NCBI GenBank assembly: GCA_910579505.1
Contig: CAJTTZ010000017.1
Span: 40,927-56,674, forward strand
Reading direction: 5' to 3'
Length of the DNA stretch: 15,748 bases
Source of the DNA: an uncultured Lachnospiraceae bacterium
Lineage (GTDB): Bacteria; Bacillota; Clostridia; Lachnospirales; Lachnospiraceae
The stretch's first letter is position 1. Each line of letters opens with the position of its first letter. Of this stretch, positions 4,729 through 13,423 are shown piece by piece. Below the pieces are notes generated by a model that ran no database searches, was not told the DNA's origin, and saw nothing but the letters and a program-made list of their open reading frames with translations. The translations under genes were made by a program, and so were the position numbers.

Positions 4729-7700
4729 TTACTCCAACAAATCTTCCAGACTATCTAATACAATTCTCTGATTTGTAACCGCTTGTGTTGCTCCACCTTC
4801 ACCATATTGTGGAAAGTCTTTAGTTATCGGCTCTAACCAATCCGCCTGTCCCCATTTCCCATAAGGTATTCTAAGATCATCTGCAAGTTGTAAGGTATCA
4901 AACGTTCCTCTGATCGACGCATCGTGTGGTATTTGAAGCCTTCTCGGTGATGGTATATCAAACCTGTCAAATGTAATATATGTACCATCTTCATTACTAG
5001 GTATTACCATCGTTTTCCTTAATTTCGACATATATTTTGCTTTTCTCGGCATATATCTATATCCTGTTGCCGGTATCACATCCCCATTTGGTGCGACATA
5101 AAAATCTGGTCTTCTGCCGCTGACAGGTATCTCACCACTTCTACGCCCAACAACACTCCCCCTGAGCGCATCCACAGCCTTCCCGGCTCCATAAAACCCT
5201 GCACTGCCAAGACCGCCTACTACCGCACCTGTCAGCACATCCCTCACGAAACCGCCGAGACTGAATCCGCCTGCTCCGACGTCGTGTCCTGCTCCGCTTC
5301 GGTATCCTCTTCCATTCCCCAGTCCACTGGACAAATCAAACGGATCGGCTGCGCCGCACATGCCCTTCGGATCGCGTCCTGTATATCCGGGTACTGTCGC
5401 TTCGACTGCTCCCCTGCTATGACCGCCACCGCCGGGATTGATGCCAGGTTCCGTTCCCCGTATGCCTGCTGCCCTTGCAATGTTGTCCATTCCCGACATC
5501 ACCGCGCCGGTTCTGGCACCTCTGAGGAAGGCGTCCTTCACACCCTTGATCGGACCTGTTCCATACAGGACTTCACTTAAGGCATTCCCTGCCCCGCTTA
5601 AAAGACTTTCCCCAAGGTCTACGTGTCCTCTGCTGATTCCCTGCTCCAAGGCGCTTCCGACGGTTCCCGCCGCAAAATCCGTGGCAAAGGCTCCCAGTAC
5701 GCCCACACCGCTTCCTACCAGCGCGCCCTTTGCCGCGCCTACCACGGCGCCGTTTGCCGCCGCGCCTGCAGCCTTTCGCCAGTTGAACTTCCCGCCGTCC
5801 ATGAGCTGGGATGCCGCGTTTCCGAGGAAACCCGCCGCACCGCCGAAGAAACCGCCGAGGCCTGCTCCAACGAGGATATTCGCGATCTCTCCTGTGGGGT
5901 CGTTGTAGTTGACCGGGTCATTGTCGCAGTACGGGTAAGGGTTTACGTTTCTCTTGACCGGGTCGGGCGAGAGCATCCTGCCCTGTGCACTGTCGTAGAA
6001 TCTTGCCTGCGCAAAGTACTTACCGATTACGGGATCGTAGATGTAGTTTGCAAAACGTATATCTGTAGCTGTTTCCGGGGAAGGCTGTGTCTCCACCCTG
6101 CCCCACGCGTCGTGTCCTGTGCGCCAGTCGGCATTGCCCTGCGCATCCGCGGTGTATAAGGGGCTGCCCCAGAGATCGGGCATTTCGTACATATGCCCTG
6201 CCGCGGTGGTATAACCGAGGCGCTCATAGGTTCTGCCGTATACGGCTTTTGTGATGCCCCCTCCGTCATGATATGCCATCAGGTCATTGTTTGTGCCGCC
6301 CAGAAAATCGGGCACATAGGCAGTTGTCTTTATCTGCGGCGCTTCTGTCCCCGGAAGGGTGACGGTATGGGCGGTCCGCATGTTCAGTGCATTGTAGGTA
6401 TAGTCTGTCTGTGCCCCGGTCAGAAGGTTTTTGCCTGTCACCATACGGTTGGCGGTGTCGTAAACATACTGCCGGATCAGGGCATCTCCCTGTCTTTCTT
6501 CTGTCAGATTCCCCCTTTTGTCATAGGTGTAGCTGTAGGATGCGCCGTCCTGCTCCATGGAGACAAGTCTGCTCATGGCGTCGTAGGTATAAGCTGCCTT
6601 CCCGTCATTGTTGACTGTCCACGCGGTACGGTTCCCCAGCGCGTCATAGTTGTAGTTCTCCCGCGTCGTTCCCTCTGCGCAGGAAAGCAGGCGTCCTGCG
6701 GGATCGTAGGTGTACACGGTATTGTATACGGGCGCGTCCACGCCGCTTTGTCTGCGCAGACCAAGCATACGCCCCATCGGATCATAGGCAAAGTCCACAT
6801 CCATGACTGCGCCGTCGTCTGTCTGATATTTTGCCGCAGACGGCATCCCGTCGGAACGGTAGATGTAAGAGGCTTTGCCGCCCGGCTGTACCATGGACAG
6901 GAGATTCCCCGCCGCGTCATAGCTGTACTGCGTGCCCCTGCCTTCCGCATCCGTCACGCCGGTCAGACGGTGATTCCCGTCATAGGTATAGTTTACCACA
7001 CTTTCGTCAGGATAGCGAATGGCAGTTCTGTTCCCAACGGCATCATACGTATAGCCGACTGTACGCCCGTTATGGTCGGTCACACCGGTCAGTCTTCCCA
7101 GCACATCGCGCTCCATGGTCATTACGCCGTTCCAGTCCTGCATCTCCACCAGCTCGCCGCGCTTATTGTAACGGAAAGCTGCCTGTCTGCCGTCATGGTA
7201 AGTCATCTGCAGAGGCTGGTCGTTGAGGTCGTATGTCACGGTCGTTATATTGCCGTCCTCATCCGTGATCCCGATTGGATTGCCGTTACCGTCGTAGGTA
7301 TAACTTCTCTCCTCCACCACAGGATTTATCATACGGACCATGCATCCCCTCTTATCATACTGGTAGATGGTTGCATGGGACGCTTCCCCGTCCTCTGACA
7401 CGCATTCCTTAATCTGACGGTTCAGGGCGTCATATTCATAGACGGTGATATTTCCAAGCGGATCGGTCACCTGAACCAGATTGCCGCAGGCATCATAGGC
7501 ATATGTAGTCACATTTCCACAGGCATCTGTCACTGTCCCGATCTGTCCGTTCGGCGTGTAGGTGAATGTTATGCTGTCCCCTTCCGGGTTTGTGACCTTC
7601 GTCACCTGTCCCAGCGCATCACGGGTATAGGTCATATCGCCGCCCAGCGCATCCGTCACCTTCGTCACCTGTCCTGCCGCATTGTAGGTATAAGTAACCG

Positions 7701-10700
7701 TATTGCCCTCCGGGTCTTTTCTGCCGGTCAGATTGCCCGCAGGAGAATAGGTATACGCAGTCACATTGCCCACAGCGTCCGTCTGCGTCAGCACTCTTCC
7801 CATACTGTCATAGGTAAACGCCAGACTGTGCCCCGCCGCGTCTGTCATCTCCAACAGCCGTCCCATGTCATCGTACTGGTACGTTGTCTGCGCACCTTCC
7901 TTGTCCGTAACCTTCGCTACTTTTCCCGTGTTGGTATACGCAAATGTCAGACTGTCGCCGTTCTGGTCCGTAACGCCAGTCATACGGTTGAGGGCGTCGT
8001 AATCGTAACTCCATCTGTTATCATTGGCATCTGTAAAGGAAATCATATTGCCTGCCGCATCATAGACACAGCTTTTCGTATGCCCCTCCTCATCCACACT
8101 CTTTATGATGCGGTTCATGCTGTCGTAGGTGTATGTCTTAACGCCGCCCAGAGAATCGGTTTCACTGACCAGATTGCCGTTCGCATCATAGACCAGTGTG
8201 CTTCTTCCTCCCCTGGCATCCGTGACAGCTGTCATCCTCCCTGCCGCATCATATTCGCAAGTCGTAGTCTGCCCCAGCGCATCAGTCACCGCCGTAATGC
8301 GGTTGTTTGCATCAAACACAAAGCTCCTGCTGTTTCCTTCCGCATCCGTGATTTTTATGCAGTTGCCGTTCGCATCATACTGGTAGAAGGTTTTTCCGCC
8401 ATCCGGCGACGTAACCTCCGTCAGGTGTCCGGCCTCATTGTAGGTACAGACGGTTCTGTTGTTTTCCGGGTCGGTCACTTCCGTCAGATTGCCGTCCGCA
8501 TCATAGACCGCCTCCCGCACTGACTCATCCGGCGCCTCCACCGCAATGACCTGCCCCGTTCCGTCATACGTATAACGGGTGGATCCTGCCGCCGTCGTCT
8601 CCGTAAGCAGCCTGTTTTCCTCATCATAGGTATAGGTTATAACGTTCCCGTCCTCGTCTGTCCTGGTCAGCAGATTGCCCGCCTGATCGTAAGTGAAGCT
8701 CACGCTGTTTCCCAGCGCATCCGTCACGCTTATGACGCGCCCCTGCGCATCATAAGTATAGGTAGTCTGACGCTCCAACGGATCGGTAACTGCCTTTACG
8801 CGCCCCATGGCGTCATAGGTATACTGCAGAATACCACCTGCCGCATCGGTAACCCGCGTCAGCCGGTCCGCCGCGTCATAGGCATAGGCAGTCACATTGC
8901 CGTTTCCGTCTGTCCGGGTTGTGGTATTGCCTCTCACGTCATAGGTATAAGCCACTTCCTCGTCAAGGGGATTCTTTTCTCCAACCAGATAACCGTGCTC
9001 ATCATATGCAAACCGATAGGCGTTCCCCACAAAGTCTGTTACCAGCGAAAGCTGTCCCATCCCGTTGTATTCCATACGCTGGCTGTTGCCCCGTCTGTCC
9101 GTGATACCTGTACGGTTGCCGTTCTCGTCGTAAGAAAAGAGAACCTCGCCGTCCGCGTCCGCAATCTTGAGCAGATCCCCCACTGCGGAATACTGATAAG
9201 CTACAGTCTTTCCTGCTGGCGAGGTGTAGGAGACAAGTCTGCCGATGGCATCATGGACATATCTGCTGACATTGCCAGCCGGATCGCCTGCCTCTTTCAG
9301 ATGTCCTGCCTCGTCGTAGGCATAGCTCCATACATTCCCGGTCCTGTCAGTCCATGTGGTCAGGTTATCCTCCTCGTCGTAAGTGTAGGTGCCGCTGTTT
9401 CCGCGCTCGTCCTGCACGCTGATCAGATTATTGCTGTCGTCATATGTATACAGGCTTTCGGAGCCGTCCCGGTTTACGATCCTGACAGGCAGACCTCTGT
9501 CATTATAGGAAACCTGCTCTTTCGTTCCATCGGGGTAAGTGACACAGTTCATACGTCCACACGCATCATAGGACATCTTCGTGCTGTTCCCGAGGGCGTC
9601 TGTCTGCTCAGTCAGTCTGCCGCTCTCATCATAACTGTTATGTATCCCGGCTGCTGCCAGTTCCACATCCGTGATGCGTCCATCCGTATCATACAGATAG
9701 GTTGTGCTGTTTCCCGTCTCGTCTGTAAATACTGTTTTTCTGTTTTCCCGGTCATACGTTACAGCGCTTTCACCCCTGCCGGCCGTGTTCTGCCGGATCA
9801 CTCTGCCATACACATCATACGTATTTGTCAGATAAACCTGTCCCGCAAAATCTGCAATGGTCGAAAGAAGGCCTGCCTCATAGGCAAAGGCGATGGATTT
9901 GCCGGCAGAATTATTTACCGCCGCCAGACGTCCCTCCTGATAGGTAAAGGTAACTGCATTCCCCTGACTGTCCTCTGCTTTTGTCAGATATCCTCCTGTA
10001 TAGGAAAGGGTCAGGCTGCTTCCATGTCTTCCGCTGATCTGTGTGATCTGTCCCGCCGCGTTTTTCTCAAAACGATATTTCACCAGCCCATTTTCCACAA
10101 TCTGTCCAAGAACGAGGGCACTGTCAAACACGTACGCCGTGCCGTCCTGTTTCCTGACCACATAAGAGGCATCCTCCCTCTGCTCCATTGTGTAGGCCGT
10201 TCCGACGCCGTCTGCCGCACGGAAAGAGGCGTCCGCTTCCTTTAAGAAAGGAATCACCGCTCCATAAGGAGTGCTGAAATAAGCATATTCCTCATCCATA
10301 TACAGTAAATAATTCAGTTCATGTGTCCACCCCGCTCCCGGCACGGTGTCAAAGGCGTCCCTTTCGGAGTCATACATAAGCGTAAGGTGCAGCTTATCCT
10401 TTCCATAATCCTCCAGACACGTATAGCTCCACAGGAAAGCGCCGGTCAGCGCATTGACGGGATCATTACCTGTGTAAGAAATCCTGCCGTCCGTATAGAC
10501 ACTGTCAGAAGCTCTTTCTGCCAGACCGCTCTTTTTACTGATCTGTGTCCGTATGGTTCCCTGTGCGCTGTAGCGGCTGGAACCCTCCGCATTGTTCGCC
10601 CTCGCGCTGTAAGTATGTTCCGTATTGGGCTGTAATCCTGAAAAAGCCTTGCCAAGCCGCCCTGCCTCCATGTGATCTGTGCCGGCCACATGATAGACTG

Positions 10701-13335
10701 TTCCGTCAAACATGATGTCATAATCTACCGCATCCGCCACTGGAGAAAAGCTTACAGTCACAATGTTAAATCCCGCTTTAGCCGTAACATCTGCAGGCGC
10801 CGCCGGTCCCACCGCAATTGTCGTAACAGTCTTTTTGTCGGTATATCTGCTGTTTCCACCCGCGTTAACGGCACAGACAGCATAATCATAGTCCTCGCCG
10901 GGCATTAATCCTGTAAACGTCTTGGAAGTGCCTGTCACATCGTAAACAGTATCGCCAAAGAGAACCTTATAGCCTGTTGCTCCGCTTACGCTGCTCCATG
11001 AAATTGTGATGGTATCCGTTCCTGCCGTCGCCTGAACATTTGTCGGCACAGCCGGAGGCGCAACCAGCGTTTTTACTGTGCTTTGTGGTGAATACGCGCT
11101 GATTCCGGCCGAATTTTTTGCCCGTACCTGAAACGGATAGGATGTATTCGCCTTTAACCCGGAAACTGTCTTCACCGTAGCAGTTGTATTATAGACGGCT
11201 CCATTAACATACAGATCATAGCTCTGCGCTTTTGGCACTGTATTCCAGCTTACCGTGATGCTGTTGTATGTAGATCTGGCACTGATCCCCGTGGGCACAG
11301 CCGGAGGTTTTAAAGCCGTTTTCACCGTCATATACGAAGAATAGCTGCTGTACCCTCCCTCGTTGCAGGAACGGATTCTGTATCTATAGCTGGTATCATC
11401 CTCAAGCCCTGTTACTTTGTGTGAAGTCCCTTTCACTGTATATGTTTTGCCGTCAAAGTACAGCTCGTATTCCGTTGCGCCAGTCACTGCATTCCACGTC
11501 AATGTAACAGAGTCAATTGTAACCGCCGTCTTGACTGTGGGATAGGTCTTCGGTGCATAAGGCAGTGTCTTAACCGTTTTGACCGGACTGTAGGAGCTGG
11601 AACCATCCGCATTATTGACACGAATCTGGTAGCTGTGTGAAGTGTCTGCAGTCAGTCCCGAAATAGTTTTGCTTGTTCCTGTAACACGGTAAGTCTTACC
11701 ATCAAACAGTACGTCGTAACTGGATGCACCGCTAATGTAATCCCAGCTCAAGGTGATATCCGTACGCGACCGCTTCTCCTTTACCGTCTCTGGCGGAACG
11801 GGTGTCGTCTTAAGTGTCTTTGCACGGCTGTAAGAGCTGGAACCATCCGCATTATTGACGCGAATCTGATAGCTGTAGGATGTGTTCGGCTTAAGCCCCG
11901 TCACTTTGTGGGAAGTTCCCTTCACGTTATAAACCTTGCCATCAATCTGCAGATCGTAGCTGGAAGCACCCGCCACCGAATCCCAGCTTACAGTGACAGA
12001 GCTCTCATCCGAAGAGGCTGTCGGCGCAGAGGGCGCTTTGGGAGTTGTCCGCACTCTTTTTTCCGGTCCGTACTCGCTGGCACCGTCTGCGTTCTTAGAG
12101 CGTATCCTGTAAATATACTCTGTATTATCCTTTAGTCCCGTAAACGTTTTTGAAGGCGATGTCGTGCTGTAGGTGCTTCCGTTAAACTGAATGTCATAGC
12201 CTGTCGCTCCACTGACAGCATCCCACGTTATAGTAGCAGAATTTTCTGTGGTCTGCCCCTGTATATCTGAACCTGCGGGAGGATTGGGGATTTTTGCCAG
12301 AGTCCTGATTGTTTTTGCTGCGCTGTAACTGCCCACGCCATCCAGCGTCCTGCAAGCCACCTGATAAGTATAAGTCGTTTTTGGCTTTAGGCCGCTGTAT
12401 TCTATAGATGTAGTCGACTCATATCCATATGTCTCATCATCATTACAGCGTACAAGATATCCTGTAGCTCCCGCCACCTTGTTCCAGCTTATGGTAACGG
12501 AATCCCCCGTACTCGTGGCCGTCACGGATGTCGGCGGTTTTGGCGGCGTAGCCACTGCCATCTGACTGGTGTACTCCCCTGCCAGATCAGCGTTTCTCGC
12601 CCTTACCTGAAAAGAATAACTTCTTCCTGCTGTTAAACCCGTAAATGTTCTGGACAAAGCATTTGTATTATAGACACGCCCGTCAAACAAAACATCATAG
12701 CTGACAGCATCACTCACCTTGGTCCAGCTGATCGTGGCGGATGTCTCTGTCGCCGCTTTCTTAATCCCCAGAGGCACAGATGGTTTTATGGGCAATGTCA
12801 TAACCGTCTGCGTTGCACTGTATGCGCTTGTCTGCTTCAGACCCCTCGCCCGCACTGCAACAGTATGTCTTGTTTTGGGAGTAAGATTTATAAAAACCTT
12901 AGATGTAGCCGTTACATTATATACCTTACCATCAAACAGGATGTCATAACTTTTCGCACGTGAAACCGCGTCAAAACTGACGCTTATTTTTGTCGCTTCC
13001 GGGGTAATCTTAATATTTTGAGGAACGTCCATCGGCTTATTGTCATAAAAATCATAGGGAATCAAAATCCTTTTTAATCCCGATCCGACAGATACACGAT
13101 CTCCAGTCTGTGTAACCTTAACGTCATACTGTTCATTAGCCGGAAGATTGGGCTTCGTTGTATAGGAATCTCCATGCCAGTCATCGTTCCATTCGACGCC
13201 ATAACCACCCTTTACTTTCGAAACATACACCTTCTGCTTAACCATCCCCGGAAGAATGACCCAGTTCGCCGTAATGGACCCATCGTCATTTAACCGTAAT
13301 TCCAATTTGATATCAGTACTTGGTAAAACTGCCAT
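4729..13335 (-). CDS. Giant FN3-Rhs polymorphic toxin with variable C-terminal tip
   Basis: A 2868-residue Rhs toxin. ATG is preceded by AAAGGAGATTTTATT. Residues 1-98 form a beta-rich N-terminal domain, about 99-935 are ten fibronectin type III domains, and about 950 onward (GNDPVNALTGAF) is the Rhs N-terminal module. Residues about 1100-2320 carry some 55-60 YD repeats (YTYDAxG type). The Rhs core (MLSPDPVKRNVNPYPY... NYNDPTGEI, about 2455-2485) marks the shell end and probable self-cleavage region. A glycine/alanine-rich linker contains GRDPKGMCGA (about 2650). The toxin tip is residues about 2732-2868, beginning RPDFYVAPNGDVIPATGYRY and containing GTYITFDRFD and GEGGATQ. I do not recognise the tip's activity firmly; its motif spacing recalls ADP-ribosyltransferase/TNT-like folds. 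There is no signal peptide or cell-wall anchor, so release probably needs the holin and endolysin upstream. The shell should encapsulate the tip until delivery to a competitor. Confidence 0.9.
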   Translation of the reverse strand: MAVLPSTDIKLELRLNDDGSITANWVILPGMVKQKVYVSKVKGGYGVEWNDDWHGDSYTTKPNLPANEQYDVKVTQTGDRVSVGSGLKRILIPYDFYDNKPMDVPQNIKITPEATKISVSFDAVSRAKSYDILFDGKVYNVTATSKVFINLTPKTRHTVAVRARGLKQTSAYSATQTVMTLPIKPSVPLGIKKAATETSATISWTKVSDAVSYDVLFDGRVYNTNALSRTFTGLTAGRSYSFQVRARNADLAGEYTSQMAVATPPKPPTSVTATSTGDSVTISWNKVAGATGYLVRCNDDETYGYESTTSIEYSGLKPKTTYTYQVACRTLDGVGSYSAAKTIRTLAKIPNPPAGSDIQGQTTENSATITWDAVSGATGYDIQFNGSTYSTTSPSKTFTGLKDNTEYIYRIRSKNADGASEYGPEKRVRTTPKAPSAPTASSDESSVTVSWDSVAGASSYDLQIDGKVYNVKGTSHKVTGLKPNTSYSYQIRVNNADGSSSYSRAKTLKTTPVPPETVKEKRSRTDITLSWDYISGASSYDVLFDGKTYRVTGTSKTISGLTADTSHSYQIRVNNADGSSSYSPVKTVKTLPYAPKTYPTVKTAVTIDSVTLTWNAVTGATEYELYFDGKTYTVKGTSHKVTGLEDDTSYRYRIRSCNEGGYSSYSSYMTVKTALKPPAVPTGISARSTYNSITVSWNTVPKAQSYDLYVNGAVYNTTATVKTVSGLKANTSYPFQVRAKNSAGISAYSPQSTVKTLVAPPAVPTNVQATAGTDTITISWSSVSGATGYKVLFGDTVYDVTGTSKTFTGLMPGEDYDYAVCAVNAGGNSRYTDKKTVTTIAVGPAAPADVTAKAGFNIVTVSFSPVADAVDYDIMFDGTVYHVAGTDHMEAGRLGKAFSGLQPNTEHTYSARANNAEGSSRYSAQGTIRTQISKKSGLAERASDSVYTDGRISYTGNDPVNALTGAFLWSYTCLEDYGKDKLHLTLMYDSERDAFDTVPGAGWTHELNYLLYMDEEYAYFSTPYGAVIPFLKEADASFRAADGVGTAYTMEQREDASYVVRKQDGTAYVFDSALVLGQIVENGLVKYRFEKNAAGQITQISGRHGSSLTLSYTGGYLTKAEDSQGNAVTFTYQEGRLAAVNNSAGKSIAFAYEAGLLSTIADFAGQVYLTNTYDVYGRVIRQNTAGRGESAVTYDRENRKTVFTDETGNSTTYLYDTDGRITDVELAAAGIHNSYDESGRLTEQTDALGNSTKMSYDACGRMNCVTYPDGTKEQVSYNDRGLPVRIVNRDGSESLYTYDDSNNLISVQDERGNSGTYTYDEEDNLTTWTDRTGNVWSYAYDEAGHLKEAGDPAGNVSRYVHDAIGRLVSYTSPAGKTVAYQYSAVGDLLKIADADGEVLFSYDENGNRTGITDRRGNSQRMEYNGMGQLSLVTDFVGNAYRFAYDEHGYLVGEKNPLDEEVAYTYDVRGNTTTRTDGNGNVTAYAYDAADRLTRVTDAAGGILQYTYDAMGRVKAVTDPLERQTTYTYDAQGRVISVTDALGNSVSFTYDQAGNLLTRTDEDGNVITYTYDEENRLLTETTAAGSTRYTYDGTGQVIAVEAPDESVREAVYDADGNLTEVTDPENNRTVCTYNEAGHLTEVTSPDGGKTFYQYDANGNCIKITDAEGNSRSFVFDANNRITAVTDALGQTTTCEYDAAGRMTAVTDARGGRSTLVYDANGNLVSETDSLGGVKTYTYDSMNRIIKSVDEEGHTKSCVYDAAGNMISFTDANDNRWSYDYDALNRMTGVTDQNGDSLTFAYTNTGKVAKVTDKEGAQTTYQYDDMGRLLEMTDAAGHSLAFTYDSMGRVLTQTDAVGNVTAYTYSPAGNLTGRKDPEGNTVTYTYNAAGQVTKVTDALGGDMTYTRDALGQVTKVTNPEGDSITFTYTPNGQIGTVTDACGNVTTYAYDACGNLVQVTDPLGNITVYEYDALNRQIKECVSEDGEASHATIYQYDKRGCMVRMINPVVEERSYTYDGNGNPIGITDEDGNITTVTYDLNDQPLQMTYHDGRQAAFRYNKRGELVEMQDWNGVMTMERDVLGRLTGVTDHNGRTVGYTYDAVGNRTAIRYPDESVVNYTYDGNHRLTGVTDAEGRGTQYSYDAAGNLLSMVQPGGKASYIYRSDGMPSAAKYQTDDGAVMDVDFAYDPMGRMLGLRRQSGVDAPVYNTVYTYDPAGRLLSCAEGTTRENYNYDALGNRTAWTVNNDGKAAYTYDAMSRLVSMEQDGASYSYTYDKRGNLTEERQGDALIRQYVYDTANRMVTGKNLLTGAQTDYTYNALNMRTAHTVTLPGTEAPQIKTTAYVPDFLGGTNNDLMAYHDGGGITKAVYGRTYERLGYTTAAGHMYEMPDLWGSPLYTADAQGNADWRTGHDAWGRVETQPSPETATDIRFANYIYDPVIGKYFAQARFYDSAQGRMLSPDPVKRNVNPYPYCDNDPVNYNDPTGEIANILVGAGLGGFFGGAAGFLGNAASQLMDGGKFNWRKAAGAAANGAVVGAAKGALVGSGVGVLGAFATDFAAGTVGSALEQGISRGHVDLGESLLSGAGNALSEVLYGTGPIKGVKDAFLRGARTGAVMSGMDNIARAAGIRGTEPGINPGGGGHSRGAVEATVPGYTGRDPKGMCGAADPFDLSSGLGNGRGYRSGAGHDVGAGGFSLGGFVRDVLTGAVVGGLGSAGFYGAGKAVDALRGSVVGRRSGEIPVSGRRPDFYVAPNGDVIPATGYRYMPRKAKYMSKLRKTMVIPSNEDGTYITFDRFDIPSPRRLQIPHDASIRGTFDTLQLADDLRIPYGKWGQADWLEPITKDFPQYGEGGATQAVTNQRIVLDSLEDLLE
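5144..5395 (-). repeat. Conserved pre-toxin linker, copy in the active gene
   Basis: This encodes GRDPKGMCGAADPFD through GAVVGGLGSAGFYGAGKAVDALRGSVVGR, immediately before the variable tip. It is the block shared by all cassettes and the natural crossover point for tip exchange. This copy lacks part of the RDGRTHGGAGHSRTGE segment found in the orphans. Confidence 0.85.
6380..10020 (-). repeat. YD-repeat array (Rhs shell)
   Basis: About 55-60 copies of a 20-22-residue unit, typically GNxxTYTYDAxGRLTxVTDA, lie between the Rhs N-terminal module and the Rhs core. In known structures these repeats wind into a hollow beta cocoon that encloses the toxin tip. The repeat encodes a common minus-strand pattern of GTATAxGTxxxTxAC type, which leaves long open frames on the opposite strand; those are not genes. 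Confidence 0.92.
10540..13040 (-). repeat. Ten tandem fibronectin type III domains
   Basis: Ten units of about 83-90 residues each follow the pattern PxxPxxVxA...(S/T)ITxSWxxVxGAxxYDVxFDGxxYNVxxTSKTFxGLxPxTxYxYxVRAxNAxGxSxYSxxxTVxT. Units 5 and 6 are nearly identical at the DNA level over about 45 bases (around 11830-11880 and 11590-11640), a sign of recent duplication or conversion. The array probably forms an elongated stalk for surface or cell binding ahead of the Rhs shell. Confidence 0.85.
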
Positions 13336-13339
13336 AATA

Positions 13340-13395
13340 AAATCTCCTTTTCAATTTGATAGTATTTAGCCGGCTATCTATTAAAAAGGAGATTT
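13340..13395 (-). promoter_or_regulatory. Hairpin able to sequester the Rhs-gene ribosome binding site
   Basis: A perfect 12-bp inverted repeat (AAATCTCCTTTT at 13340-13351, AAAAGGAGATTT at 13384-13395 on the plus strand) flanks a 32-base loop with a smaller inner GATAG/CTATC stem. In a minus-strand transcript, the first arm (AAATCTCC) pairs with the Shine-Dalgarno AAAAGGAGATTT that ends four bases before the start codon. There is no T-run after the stem, so it is not a convincing terminator. It should block translation from transcripts reading in from the holin/endolysin genes. Confidence 0.6.
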
Positions 13396-13410
13396 CTCTT
13401 AAATTGTAAA
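13382..13410 (-). promoter_or_regulatory. Possible alternative-sigma promoter of the giant Rhs gene
   Basis: On the minus strand TTTACA (13410-13405) is followed after 16 bases by CTTTTTA (13388-13382). TTTACA is the -35 hexamer I recall for the UviA/TcdR/BotR sigma group; I am less sure of the -10 consensus. Transcription would begin near 13375, leaving about 40 bases of leader before the ATG at 13335. The -10 overlaps the distal arm of the Shine-Dalgarno hairpin, so a transcript from here would lack that arm. The assignment is inferred from motif and context only. Confidence 0.35.
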
Positions 13411-13423
13411 CACATAAAACAGT

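Noticed and set aside
6380..10020. Regularly spaced short repeats that could suggest a CRISPR array
   Set aside because: They vary between units and lie in a continuous coding frame for YD motifs, with no constant repeat and unique spacer pattern.
6193..10245. Long plus-strand open frames opposite the YD-repeat region
   Set aside because: The regular YD repeats leave the reverse strand free of stops; the products are low-complexity, without recognisable domains, and have no ribosome binding sites.
13340..13395. Reading the 12-bp inverted repeat as an intrinsic terminator of the endolysin gene
   Set aside because: No T-run follows the stem on either strand, and one arm is the Shine-Dalgarno sequence of the next gene.
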